64,000 nucleotides of DNA from Halomonas sp. McH1-25 (GTDB lineage Bacteria > Pseudomonadota > Gammaproteobacteria > Pseudomonadales > Halomonadaceae), in assembly GCF_022348165.1 (NCBI RefSeq), contig NZ_JAKRFI010000007.1, positions 124,001 to 188,000 of the forward strand. Direction: 5' to 3'. This document shows, piece after piece, positions 41,196-50,109 of this stretch (its first letter is position 1; every line of letters starts with the position of its first letter). A model generated the notes under the pieces. That model worked only from the letters and a program-made list of their open reading frames with translations, was not told where the DNA came from and did no database searches. The position numbers and the translations under genes are program-made.

Positions 41196-43238
41196 CTAGC
41201 CATGCTTGCCGCGAACCAAGTCGGCGATCAGCCGCCGCCCGGGATGGAGATGGTCGACCAGTTCGCGCTCCAGCGGCAGCGGTTCGGCGCAGATCCGCGA
41301 GGCGAGCAGTTCGGCACATAGCGGCGCGCTGGCCAGCCCGCGCGAGCCGTGGCCGGCGCTTATCCACAGGCCCGGATGGTGCTGTCCCGGTGTGGCGGGG
41401 ATGCGGCGGGCGTCCTTGGCAAGGTCGGCATAGTCGCTAAGCCAGCGTTCGGCGTCGGGGACCGGGCCGGCGTAGGGGGTCTTGTCGGGCGTGGCGGCGC
41501 GCAGGGCGGCGCGCCCGCTCATGTGCGCCGGATTCCAGTCGACGCCGGCCTTCGCCAGGGCGGCGACATACGTCGGCAGGGTGCGCTGGAGTTCCGCCAG
41601 GTTGGCGGCGTGGTCGGCCTCGCGCAGCTCGGTGCCGGTGTGGTTTGGGGCGAAGGTCGCCCCGAAGCACTGTACGCCATCCACGGCCGGCGGAGCGTAG
41701 CCGCCGGCACATACCACCCGGGACAGCGTCGGTGCATCCGCCGGCACACGGATTTCACTGACCTGACCGCGAATCGGACGCAACGTCAACCAGCTCAGTT
41801 GGGTCAGTTGCGGAGCCTGCCAGGCCGTGGCCACCACGACCTGATCGGCCGCGATGGCTTCGCCGTCGGCCAGCGCCAGTTGCCAGCCCGTATCGGTCGC
41901 CGTCAGCGCCATCACCTCGCCGTGGCGGAAGTGAACGCCCGCTGTCGCCGCCAGGCGCTGGCACAGGGCGGCCGGGCGTACCCAGCCAGCGCCGGAGTAA
42001 TCCAACCCGCCCCGAGCAAGCGGTGTGTCGGCGAGTTCACCGGCCCTGTCCGCATCGACGCTCTCGATCACGTCGGACGGCAGGCGGTGAGCGTCCATGA
42101 AAGCGGCCTGACGTAGCGCCTCCTTGTCGGTCTGGGCCAGTTGCAGCACACCGCAGTCCTGCCAGAGTTCACCGTCTGGATCGAGACGTGCCAGCCAGCG
42201 TCGGGTATGCAGCAACCCGGCCAGATAGACGCGGCTCTGCAGATTGGTCTCGGCGGCGAGCTTGACATAGAGCGCGCCCTGGCGATTGCCCGAGGCGCCC
42301 GTCCCCGGCGCCTGCCTGTCGAGCAGGGTGACCTGCACGCCGCGCCGGGCCAGCGCCTCGGCAACGCTGGCACCGGCCAGCCCGGCGCCGATTACCGCCA
42401 CATGGCGTGCCGGCAGGGCAGCCGGTGATGTGAACCAGGGGGTAGCCTGGCGCGACGCGTCAGTCAGGGGGGTATCGATACGACCGCGCAGCATCTCGCG
42501 CTTGCGCCCGAAACCCGCCACCTTTTCCCAGGCGAAGCCGGCAGCCTTGAGACCGCGCTTGACGAATCCGGCACAAGTGAACGTCGCGAAGGTGGCGCCG
42601 GGATGGCTGTGCGCGGCCATGGCCTCGAACAGCGCCGGCTGCCACATGTCGGGATTCCTGGCCGGGGCGAACCCATCCAGGAACCAGGCATCGGCCTTGC
42701 CGTCGAGACGCGACAGGCGCTCGGCGCTGTCGCCGAAGTGCAGATCCAGCGTGACTCTGTCGTCCAGGATCAGACGGTGCACGCCACTGACCGGCTCGGG
42801 CCACTGCGCGACGAGGGTACGCGCCTTGTGGCTGAAATCCGGCCATGCCGCCAGGGCGCGCTCAAGGTCGTCACGCCGCAGTGGATGCTTCTCCGTGGAG
42901 ACCAGATGCAGGCGGGCCGAGGCCGGGGCACATCGCTCGAAGCAGGCCCAGGCGCACAGCATGTTGAGTCCCGTGCCGAAGCCGGTCTCGCCGATCGTGA
43001 ACGGGCGCGATGCCTGCCAGGCGGAGAAGCGTTCGGGCAGGCGGTTGTGCCGGATGAAGACGTGTTCGGTCTCGGCACGGCCATCGTGGCGCGAGAAATA
43101 CACGTCCTCGTAGCGGGTAGAGTGCGGCGCCTCGCCGGTGGCATCCTCGCGCCAGTCCAGCGTTGCGCACTCCAGCGCAGTCAGTGGCGGCAGGGGGTAG
43201 GGCGGTACGTAGCCGGGCGGGGATGGCGGGCTCGACAA
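41196..43238 (-). CDS. mnmC: bifunctional tRNA mnm5(s)2U methyltransferase/oxidoreductase
   Basis: Completes the 5-methylaminomethyl-2-thiouridine modification at wobble position U34: the FAD domain removes the carboxymethyl group and the SAM domain methylates the product. 680 residues. N-terminal methyltransferase domain with GETGFGTGLN (about 83-92) and DAWFLDGFAPARNPDMW; C-terminal FAD oxidoreductase from about 275 with IGAGLAGASVAEAL and the C-terminal GHGSRGLASA segment. Both active halves appear intact. Convergent with the response regulator gene. Confidence 0.96.
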   Translation of the reverse strand: MSSPPSPPGYVPPYPLPPLTALECATLDWREDATGEAPHSTRYEDVYFSRHDGRAETEHVFIRHNRLPERFSAWQASRPFTIGETGFGTGLNMLCAWACFERCAPASARLHLVSTEKHPLRRDDLERALAAWPDFSHKARTLVAQWPEPVSGVHRLILDDRVTLDLHFGDSAERLSRLDGKADAWFLDGFAPARNPDMWQPALFEAMAAHSHPGATFATFTCAGFVKRGLKAAGFAWEKVAGFGRKREMLRGRIDTPLTDASRQATPWFTSPAALPARHVAVIGAGLAGASVAEALARRGVQVTLLDRQAPGTGASGNRQGALYVKLAAETNLQSRVYLAGLLHTRRWLARLDPDGELWQDCGVLQLAQTDKEALRQAAFMDAHRLPSDVIESVDADRAGELADTPLARGGLDYSGAGWVRPAALCQRLAATAGVHFRHGEVMALTATDTGWQLALADGEAIAADQVVVATAWQAPQLTQLSWLTLRPIRGQVSEIRVPADAPTLSRVVCAGGYAPPAVDGVQCFGATFAPNHTGTELREADHAANLAELQRTLPTYVAALAKAGVDWNPAHMSGRAALRAATPDKTPYAGPVPDAERWLSDYADLAKDARRIPATPGQHHPGLWISAGHGSRGLASAPLCAELLASRICAEPLPLERELVDHLHPGRRLIADLVRGKHG

Positions 43239-43340
43239 GGATGACTCCGAATTGTCACAGGCTGGTCATTTTTTGACCGATTCTGACGAGGCGGCTAGCC
43301 TTGCCGCTTTGAGCAGGGCATCCGCCGCCTCTTCACAGGG

Positions 43341-43393
43341 TTTTCCACAGGAGGTGTGAGCAAAACCGCTTGTGCATAACTTGCTGTGAATAA
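43341..43393. promoter_or_regulatory. cluster of three consensus DnaA boxes
   Basis: Three 9-mers match TTWTNCACA exactly: TTTTCCACA at 43341-43349 (plus strand), TTATGCACA at 43371-43379 (minus strand) and TTATTCACA at 43385-43393 (minus strand). A weaker CTCTTCACA lies just before. They fall in the 176-base gap between mnmC and the yciI-type gene, with no origin genes nearby. This could be a DARS- or datA-like site or a DnaA-controlled promoter. Confidence 0.55.
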
Positions 43394-43414
43394 GCGCCGC
43401 TCACGCCGGCGCCG

Positions 43415-43714
43415 TCAGGGCAGCACCTTCTTGAAGGGCTTGACGCTCACCTTGGCATAGACGCCGGCGATCATGTACGGATCGGCATCGGCCCAGGCGC
43501 GGGCGGCATCGAGATCCGCAAACTCGGCGACCACCAGGCTGCCGATGAAACCGGCGTCGCCGGGGTTGTCGGCATCGATGGCCGGGTGCGGGCCGGCCAG
43601 CACCAGGCGACCTTCGTCGCGCAGTTTTTCCAGGCGCGCCAGGTGATCGGGACGGGCCGCCATGCGCTTTTCCAGGCTGTCCTTGACGTCCTCGCTGATG
43701 ATCGCGTAAAGCAT
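43415..43714 (-). CDS. yciI: YciI-family protein
   Basis: 99 residues, a small ferredoxin-like-fold protein of the YCII family. Members include dehydrochlorinase-like enzymes, but the cellular role of YciI is not known. Visible features are [17 protein letters not shown] at the start, [17 protein letters not shown], and the conserved Asp in [31 protein letters not shown] lies about 8 bases before the ATG. yciI next to yciB is the arrangement in E. coli and related bacteria. Confidence 0.92.
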   Translation of the reverse strand: MLYAIISEDVKDSLEKRMAARPDHLARLEKLRDEGRLVLAGPHPAIDADNPGDAGFIGSLVVAEFADLDAARAWADADPYMIAGVYAKVSVKPFKKVLP

Positions 43715-43728
43715 CGTCGTTTCCTCGG

Positions 43729-44292
43729 TTATGGGGTCTTGTCGACAGGGTCGGGCGTCGTCGCGGCGCTCATGTGGCGGCTCATGTAGACGCCCTGGGC
43801 CAGCACGAAGGCCAGGGTCAGGCCAAGCATGCCGAACAGCTTGAAGTTGACCCAGGTGGCTTCGTCGAACGTCTTGAACACGTAAACGTTGAGTGCCGCC
43901 ATGGCCAGGAAGAACACTACCCAGGCGGTATTCAGCCGCTGCCAGATGGCGGGCGGTAACGTGACGGCACGCTCCATCATGCGCTGGATCAGGGTCTTGC
44001 CGCCAAACAGCGGCGAGACCAGGAAGGCCACGGCGAACAGGACGTTGACCACGGTGGGCTTCCACTGGATGAACGTGGCGTCATGGAAAAGCACCGTGGC
44101 GCCGCCCATGACGACCAGTAGCGCCAGGGTGATCAGGTGCATCTTTTCCACACGCCGATAGCGCCACCACAGAAAGCCGACCTGAGCCAGCGTGGCGGGG
44201 ATCAGTACCAGGGTGGCAAGCACGATGTCACCGCTCAGGTGATAGACGGCGAAGAAGATCGCGATGGGCAGAAAATCGAGCAACAGCTTCAT
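43729..44292 (-). CDS. yciB: inner membrane septation protein YciB/IspZ
   Basis: Integral membrane protein (187 residues, five hydrophobic segments) of the IspA/YciB family, linked to septation in Shigella and to envelope synthesis in E. coli. Family motifs are [15 protein letters not shown] at the N-terminus, the [13 protein letters not shown] segment, and [20 protein letters not shown], and [11 protein letters not shown] near the C-terminus. It precedes yciI by 14 bases on the same strand and is divergent from the PHP nuclease gene. Confidence 0.95.
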   Translation of the reverse strand: MKLLLDFLPIAIFFAVYHLSGDIVLATLVLIPATLAQVGFLWWRYRRVEKMHLITLALLVVMGGATVLFHDATFIQWKPTVVNVLFAVAFLVSPLFGGKTLIQRMMERAVTLPPAIWQRLNTAWVVFFLAMAALNVYVFKTFDEATWVNFKLFGMLGLTLAFVLAQGVYMSRHMSAATTPDPVDKTP

Positions 44293-44386
44293 GGAAGAAC
44301 CTCATGCAAAGGCGCATTGACCCCGAAGGGCGGGGCGCGCACCATGTTGCGCCTATTCTGACAAAGACGCCCGACGGCGTCATGCG

Positions 44387-45268
44387 ATGATGCCACTTCC
44401 CGATACGTTCGACGATACTGCCCGCCTCGACCTGCACATGCATTCCACCGCCTCGGACGGCGCCCTGTCGCCGACCGAGCTGATGCAGCTTTGCCATGCC
44501 CGTGGCCTGAGCCATGTGGCGCTGACCGATCACGACACCGTGGCGGGGGTCGCCGAAGCCGCGACCGAAGCCGAGCGCCTGGGATTGCGCCTGATCTGCG
44601 CCAGCGAGCTGTCGGCACAGTGGCGCGGGGTGACGATCCATGTGGTGGCGTTACTGCCCGATGGCCCCCAGGGGGCACTGATCGACGGCTTCGAATCCCA
44701 GGCCCGGGCGCGCGATGCACGTGGTGAGGAGATCGCCCGGCGTCTCGAGGCCGTCGGGCTCGACGACGCACTGGCCCGGGCGCGCGAGCAGGCGGGCAGC
44801 GACCGGCCGCTGGGGCGGCCCGATTTCGCCCGGGCGCTGGTCGCCGCCGGGGTGGTGCCGGACATGGCCAGCGCCTTCAAGAAGCACCTGGGCGCCGGCA
44901 AGCGTGGCGACGTCAAGGCGCACTGGCCATGGCTGAGCGAGATCGTCGGTTGGATTCGCGATGCCGGCGGCGTCGCCGTGCTGGCGCATCCGCTACGCTA
45001 CGGCATGACCCGCCGCAAGCGTGGCCTGCTGCTCGATGATTTTCTAGAAGCGGGGGGCGAGGCCGCCGAACTGGTCAGTGGCTACCAGAATCCCGACACG
45101 ACCCGCGATCTGTCGCGACAGTTGCAGGAACGCGACATGTTCGGCTCGCTGGGCAGCGATTTCCATGCCCCCGGCGGCCCACTTGCGCCGGGCAGCATGA
45201 GCGAGGTGCCGCGCACGGCGTTGCTGCCGGTATGGCGCCATCCACGCCTGGCCGGCTTTGCCCGGTGA
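44387..45268 (+). CDS. rnm: PHP-domain 5'-3' exoribonuclease RNase AM (YciV)
   Basis: 293 residues of the PHP phosphoesterase family. The four metal-binding motifs are visible: LDLHMHSTASDG (about 14-25), LTDHDT (about 45-50), a central GRPDFARAL followed by AHPLRYG (about 195-205), and GSDFHAP near 262. E. coli YciV (RNase AM) trims the 5' ends of ribosomal RNAs and degrades short RNAs from the 5' end. It is followed after about 115 bases by the YciO-type gene, a common pair. Start ambiguity of one codon (ATGATG). Confidence 0.93.
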   Translation: MMPLPDTFDDTARLDLHMHSTASDGALSPTELMQLCHARGLSHVALTDHDTVAGVAEAATEAERLGLRLICASELSAQWRGVTIHVVALLPDGPQGALIDGFESQARARDARGEEIARRLEAVGLDDALARAREQAGSDRPLGRPDFARALVAAGVVPDMASAFKKHLGAGKRGDVKAHWPWLSEIVGWIRDAGGVAVLAHPLRYGMTRRKRGLLLDDFLEAGGEAAELVSGYQNPDTTRDLSRQLQERDMFGSLGSDFHAPGGPLAPGSMSEVPRTALLPVWRHPRLAGFAR

Positions 45269-45383
45269 CGTCGCAGTCGTCGGGAAAAGGGCGGGTCGAC
45301 TAGGCTATAGATTGTCCGTCCTGGTTCGATGCCGTGCCTTGGCGGAGTGTGACCGATCAGGAACCCAATGCTTAGGAGTAGCG

Positions 45384-46007
45384 ATGACCCAGTTCTTCCA
45401 GATTCACCCCGACAATCCCCAGGCGCGCCTGATCGACCAGGCCGTAGGCATCATCCGCAGCGGCGGGGTCATCGCCTATCCCACCGATTCGGGCTATGCC
45501 TTGGGCTGCCACCTCGGCGAGAAAAAGGCCATCGAGAAGATCAAATGGCTGCGCTCGCTGGATGACCGCCACAACTTTACCCTGGTGTGTTCCGACCTGT
45601 CGGAAATCAGCACGTACGCGAAGTTCGACAACGTCGTCTTCCGCATGCTCAAGAACCATACGCCGGGGCCCTATACCTTCATCCTCAACGCCACCAGCGA
45701 AGTACCGCGTCTGTTGCTGCATCCCAAGCGGCGCTCCATCGGTGTGCGCGTGCCGGACCATCGCATCACTCATGCACTACTCAAGGCGCTGGGCAGCCCG
45801 TTGATGAGCGTGACGCTGATTCCCGCCGACGAAGAGTTGCCGTTGACCGATCCGGAGGACATTCGCGAGCGCTTCGGCGCGCATCTCGAAGCGATCATCG
45901 ATGGCGGCGCCTGCTCGCTGGAGCCGACTACCGTAGTCGACCTACGCGAACAGCCACCGACCATCGTGCGCGAAGGGCGCGGCGATCCGACGCCGTTTTT
46001 GTCCTGA
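45384..46007 (+). CDS. yciO: YciO family, TsaC/Sua5-like protein
   Basis: 207 residues of the YrdC/Sua5 fold. True TsaC makes threonylcarbamoyl-AMP for t6A37 in tRNA; YciO paralogues have the same fold and the conserved KRRSIGVRVPDH motif, but their physiological activity is weak or uncertain. Matching features are the N-terminal FFQIHPDNPQARLIDQAV and IAYPTDSGYALGC, with TPGPYTFILNAT. AGGAG lies 7 bases before the ATG; the frame is open upstream but without a ribosome site. Confidence 0.9.
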   Translation: MTQFFQIHPDNPQARLIDQAVGIIRSGGVIAYPTDSGYALGCHLGEKKAIEKIKWLRSLDDRHNFTLVCSDLSEISTYAKFDNVVFRMLKNHTPGPYTFILNATSEVPRLLLHPKRRSIGVRVPDHRITHALLKALGSPLMSVTLIPADEELPLTDPEDIRERFGAHLEAIIDGGACSLEPTTVVDLREQPPTIVREGRGDPTPFLS

Positions 46008-46074
46008 GCCCCTAGGCTCAGCCTTGTATGGTGCAGCAGGGTCGGGCGCCATCGTCTCTGGCGGCGCCGATGGC

Positions 46075-46788
46075 TCAGGTGCCAGGGTCGGAGTCGATGA
46101 CAAGGCGGTAACCGATACCGGGTTCGGTGATGATGAGCGTAGGTTTCTCGGGATCGTCGCTGAGCTTGTTGCGCAGCTTGCTGATGACGATCCGCAGGTA
46201 GTGCGTGTCGTGTTTATGGACGGGGCCCCATATGTCATTGAGCAGTTGGGTCTGCGTGATGAGTCGTCCGGGATACGTCGCCAGCATGGACAGGACGGCA
46301 TATTCCTTGGGCGTCAGCTTGACGGGGGCGCCGGCCAGCGTGATGCGACGGTCGGCAAGATCGATGAGCAACTCCCCCGCTTGAAGCCGCTTGTGCACAG
46401 GTGAAGCATGGGTTGGAGTGCGCTGCCTCAGTGTCGCTCTGACGCGTGCGAGCAGTTCCTGAATGCCGAAGGGCTTGGTGATGTAATCGTTGGCGCCGGC
46501 ATCGAGACAGGCCACTTTTTCGCTTTCCGACGCCCTGACCGAGACGACCATGACAGGGATATCGCTCTGCTCGCGGATGGCCTGGAGCACTTCCTGGCCA
46601 TCGATGTCGGGCAGCCCCAGGTCGAGCAGCACCAGGTCCGGGCGCTCGCTGATGGCCTTGATCAGTCCTTCGCCCCCGCTCTCCGCCTCGATCACCTCGT
46701 AGCCCTGCGATGTCAGGCTGATCCGCAGGAAGCGGCGAATCTGCGTTTCATCATCCACGACCAGGATACGCTGCCGGTCAGTGCTCAT
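46075..46788 (-). CDS. kdpE: Kdp operon response regulator KdpE
   Basis: OmpR-type response regulator (237 residues) that activates kdp transcription when K+ is low. Acidic pocket VDDE near residue 11, phospho-acceptor Asp56 in LLDLGLP, Lys in YITKPF, and a winged-helix DNA-binding domain (about 145-230, PKEYAVLSMLATYPGRLITQ is its start). Its ATG lies 11 bases inside the end of kdpD, with GAGGAAGAG as ribosome site, so the two are coupled. It ends the operon kdpFABCDE. Confidence 0.96.
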   Translation of the reverse strand: MSTDRQRILVVDDETQIRRFLRISLTSQGYEVIEAESGGEGLIKAISERPDLVLLDLGLPDIDGQEVLQAIREQSDIPVMVVSVRASESEKVACLDAGANDYITKPFGIQELLARVRATLRQRTPTHASPVHKRLQAGELLIDLADRRITLAGAPVKLTPKEYAVLSMLATYPGRLITQTQLLNDIWGPVHKHDTHYLRIVISKLRNKLSDDPEKPTLIITEPGIGYRLVIDSDPGT

Positions 46789-49483
46789 TCTGGGACTCTT
46801 CCTCCAGGTCGGCATTTGGCGAATCGGTCAGCGGCAGGCAGATGAGGATACTGGTACCTGTCCCATTGGGGTTGCCTTCGGCACTGATCGTACCGCCATG
46901 CGCGCCGACCATGCCGCGACAAATGGCCAGCCCCAGGCCGCTGCCATGCCTGCCCCGGTCCCCTTCACCGCCCGTGAAGAACATGTCGAAAACCTGCTCC
47001 CGCAGGGGCTCGGGAATGCCGGGCCCTTCATCGCTGATACGAATGAGCAGATCGCTTCCCTGGCGTTCGCCGCGGATGACGATGCGTCCTCCGGGTGGAG
47101 AGAAGCGAATGGCATTCTCGATGACATTGACCAGAGCCTGCTCGATCAGCGCCGGATGGACGTACAGGAGTGGCAGGTCGGGCGGCCATTCCCGCTCGAT
47201 GCCGATATGACCCAGGGCCGTCTCCAGCCGCTTGAGTGCAGCATTGACCAGATCGGCCAGGGTCACCCAGTCCCGCTCTAGCTTCAGCGTGCCATGGCCC
47301 AGTCGCGTCATGTCCAGCAAGTTCTGGATGTAGCGGTTCAGGCGCTCGCTTTCGCCCAGCACGCTGTCGAGCAACTCGCGCTTGTCGTCACTGGATAGTT
47401 GGACATCCAGGTCGCGTAAGGTGCTGGCGGCCCCGATGATCGAGGCCAGCGGCGTACGCAGATCGTGTGAGACGGAAGATAGCAGCGCCGAACGTAGCCG
47501 TTCGTTTTCCTCGGCCAGTCGTGCGGCGCCCAGGTCGTGGACCAGGCGCGTGCGTGCCAGGGCCATGCTCAACTGGTTGAGGAGCGTGTCGACCAGGATT
47601 TCCTGATCGTGATCCAGCGAGGCCTCGCGATCGGCCAATGCCAGCCCCACGACACCGAGAATGCTCTCTTTCTCGACCAGGGGAACGAATCGCCAGCGCT
47701 GGGTCGCCAGCGTCTGCGAGCCATGGCCGCTGGGACGCCGGTGATGCCAGGACCAGGCGGCCGCCTGCCGGGCAGTGTTGTCCAGGCCGATTTCGCCGGG
47801 ATGCGATTCGGTAATCTGCAGATCGTCGTCCCCGGGCGTGCATTCCAGAAATACCACCGGGACCTCCAGCCAGTCCGCCAGCGTAGTGACGCCCGTGGCC
47901 CGGACGCTGGCATGATCGGCCGACGCCGAGAGGGCCCGGGAAAACTGAAGCAGTCGCTGCGTCTGGTCCCGGCTGGCGCGCAAGGCGATCAGTTGCCGGC
48001 GGGCCCGCCCCGCCAGTTGGCCGCCAATCATGGCGACCACGAAGAACAGAAAGACTGTCAGCAACTGGTTGCGGTGCACCATCGCCAGGGTATAGCGGGG
48101 TTCGGTAAAGAAAAAGTTGTAGATAAGAAAGCTCAGTACGGCGCTGAGCATGGCGGCACGCGTCCCGCTATACGCCGCCGTGATCAGCACCCCGGTAAGA
48201 AAGATCAGCGATAGGTTGGCAAGGTCCATCGCCTGATCGATAAGCAGTGATACGCCCAGCGTCAGAGGGAGCAGGGCCAGGGGAAGCAGCCATTCCCGGC
48301 GAGTCATGGCAGACCAGGGCCGGCTCGACAAGGCATGGCGCTTGCTGCGTTCGGTCTCGGCGATGATGACTAGGTCGAATTCCCGCGCTTCCTTGAGCAG
48401 TTGCTTGCCCAGCGAGCGATGCCAGAAGCGCCAGAGTGACTTTACGGCCCGGCCAATGACGAGTGTCGTGACGTTGTTGCGGCGTGCGTAGTCGAGCAGT
48501 TCCATGAGGCGGCTCTGGCCCGGCAGGACCACCATGTCGCCTCCCAGGCGTTCGACCAGTTGACTGCTCCTCTCGATCTCGAGACGCATCGTCTGGGATG
48601 GGTTGCCCGTGTCGACATGCACGGCCCGCCACGAGGCGCTACGTCGCTCGGCCAGTCGATGGGCGGCACGAATCAGGCTGGCATCCTCAGCCCGGCCGCT
48701 CAGGGCGACGAGAAGCTTGGGCCGCACCGGCCAGGGGCCTTGCTCGCCGCGCGCGCCCATGGAGTCGCGCACGTCGCTATCCACGCGTTCGGCCATGGTC
48801 TGCATGGCCAGTTCACGCAGCGCGGTCAGGTTGGCCACGCTGAAGAACCCGTCCAGCGCTGCCCGGGCCTGCTCCGGCACGTAGACCTTGCCCTGTCGCA
48901 GGCGCTGGATGAGTTCGTCGGGGGTCAGGTCGATCAGCGTGATGTCCCGCGCTCGCGCTATCAACGAGTCGGGAACGGTTTCACGCATGCGAATGCCGGT
49001 GACTCGGGCAACCGTGTCGTTCAGGCTCTCGATGTGCTGGACATTGAGGGTGGTCCAGACATCGATGCCGGCATCCAGCAATTCCTCGATATCCTGGAAG
49101 CGGCGTGGGTGGCGTCCGCCGGGAATGTTGCGGTGGGCCAGTTCATCGACGAGCACGATAGACGGCCTGCGCGCCAGGGTGGCGTCGAGGTCGAATTCCC
49201 GAAAGGTCCGCCCGCGATGCTCACGCTCGACAAGCGGGATGCGCTCGATGCCGTCGCATAGGCGCTCGGTTTCCTCGCGGCCGTGGGATTCGATGACACC
49301 GATCACGATTTCCTCGCCCTCGGCGATACGGTCCTGGGCGGTGCGCAGCATGGCAAAGGTCTTGCCGACGCCGGGTGCGGCGCCCAGGAAAACACGCAAG
49401 CAACCGCGCGCCTCTCGGCGCGCAGTTTTGAGCAGGGCATCCGGATCGGGACGTAAGGCCTCGTGGTTTCCCGCTCCGCTCAT
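46778..49483 (-). CDS. kdpD: osmosensitive K+ channel sensor kinase KdpD
   Basis: Sensor kinase for turgor and K+ limitation, 901 residues. N-terminal KdpD domain with Walker A GAAPGVGKT at 34-42, a Usp-like domain (about 250-370), four membrane helices (about 395-500), a GAF domain (about 510-650), the HisKA motif SVSHDLRTPLAS and an HATPase domain (ENAIRFSPPGG, DEGPGIP, GLGLAIC). Full length and no broken motif. It starts 10 bases after kdpC and overlaps kdpE. Confidence 0.97.
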   Translation of the reverse strand: MSGAGNHEALRPDPDALLKTARREARGCLRVFLGAAPGVGKTFAMLRTAQDRIAEGEEIVIGVIESHGREETERLCDGIERIPLVEREHRGRTFREFDLDATLARRPSIVLVDELAHRNIPGGRHPRRFQDIEELLDAGIDVWTTLNVQHIESLNDTVARVTGIRMRETVPDSLIARARDITLIDLTPDELIQRLRQGKVYVPEQARAALDGFFSVANLTALRELAMQTMAERVDSDVRDSMGARGEQGPWPVRPKLLVALSGRAEDASLIRAAHRLAERRSASWRAVHVDTGNPSQTMRLEIERSSQLVERLGGDMVVLPGQSRLMELLDYARRNNVTTLVIGRAVKSLWRFWHRSLGKQLLKEAREFDLVIIAETERSKRHALSSRPWSAMTRREWLLPLALLPLTLGVSLLIDQAMDLANLSLIFLTGVLITAAYSGTRAAMLSAVLSFLIYNFFFTEPRYTLAMVHRNQLLTVFLFFVVAMIGGQLAGRARRQLIALRASRDQTQRLLQFSRALSASADHASVRATGVTTLADWLEVPVVFLECTPGDDDLQITESHPGEIGLDNTARQAAAWSWHHRRPSGHGSQTLATQRWRFVPLVEKESILGVVGLALADREASLDHDQEILVDTLLNQLSMALARTRLVHDLGAARLAEENERLRSALLSSVSHDLRTPLASIIGAASTLRDLDVQLSSDDKRELLDSVLGESERLNRYIQNLLDMTRLGHGTLKLERDWVTLADLVNAALKRLETALGHIGIEREWPPDLPLLYVHPALIEQALVNVIENAIRFSPPGGRIVIRGERQGSDLLIRISDEGPGIPEPLREQVFDMFFTGGEGDRGRHGSGLGLAICRGMVGAHGGTISAEGNPNGTGTSILICLPLTDSPNADLEEESQNEH

Positions 49484-49493
49484 GGCATACCGG

Positions 49494-50099
49494 TCATTCG
49501 TCGGTCGGGCTCCGTTCGTTCAGGGCCCTTTCATTCAGGGCCAGGTTGAGGCGCAGGACATTGACGGCAGGTTCGCCCAGCAGCCCGGTGTATTCGGTCG
49601 CCGCCTGGATGGCGTTTTCGACCGCTGGCAGGGGCAGACCTCGCGCCTGGCTGACCCGGGGCGCCTGGGCCAGGGCAGCCGCCGGCGTGATATGCGGGTC
49701 GATGCCCGAGCCCGAGGCGGCCAGCAGGTCGACGGGAATCTCGCCCGCTGACAAGCCGTCTCTTTCCTGCAGTGTGCGGACCTCGTCCAGGGTACGCTCG
49801 CGCAATACGGGATTGCTCGGCGCCAGGTTGGAGCCGGCGGCGGCATCCGGCGCATAGTCCGCTGCCGAGGGCCTGCCATGGAAGTACTGGGCCCCCAGGA
49901 AGGGCTGGCCCACCAGCGTGGAGCCCACCACGTTACCCTGGGAATCGTACAGCAAACTGCCGCTCGCCTGATGGGGAAAGAGCAGGCCGCTCAACGTCGT
50001 GACAACGAAGGGATACAACAGGCCCAGCAGTACGGCAAGCACGACCATCAGGCGCAGCGAGGCCAGCAGCGAGGTGCGTGTCATCAATGAAGTGTTCAT
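49494..50099 (-). CDS. kdpC: potassium-transporting ATPase subunit KdpC
   Basis: Single-span membrane subunit (201 residues) of the KdpFABC high-affinity K+ pump; it stabilises the KdpA-KdpB contact and raises ATP affinity. Membrane helix at about 12-35, then the conserved GSLLYDSQGNVVGS, FHGRPSAADY and SGSGIDPHITPAAALAQ motifs. Ends with the tail ALNERSPTDE. Directly follows kdpB by about 10 bases. Confidence 0.97.
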   Translation of the reverse strand: MNTSLMTRTSLLASLRLMVVLAVLLGLLYPFVVTTLSGLLFPHQASGSLLYDSQGNVVGSTLVGQPFLGAQYFHGRPSAADYAPDAAAGSNLAPSNPVLRERTLDEVRTLQERDGLSAGEIPVDLLAASGSGIDPHITPAAALAQAPRVSQARGLPLPAVENAIQAATEYTGLLGEPAVNVLRLNLALNERALNERSPTDE

Positions 50100-50109
50100 G
50101 GCTTGGCTC

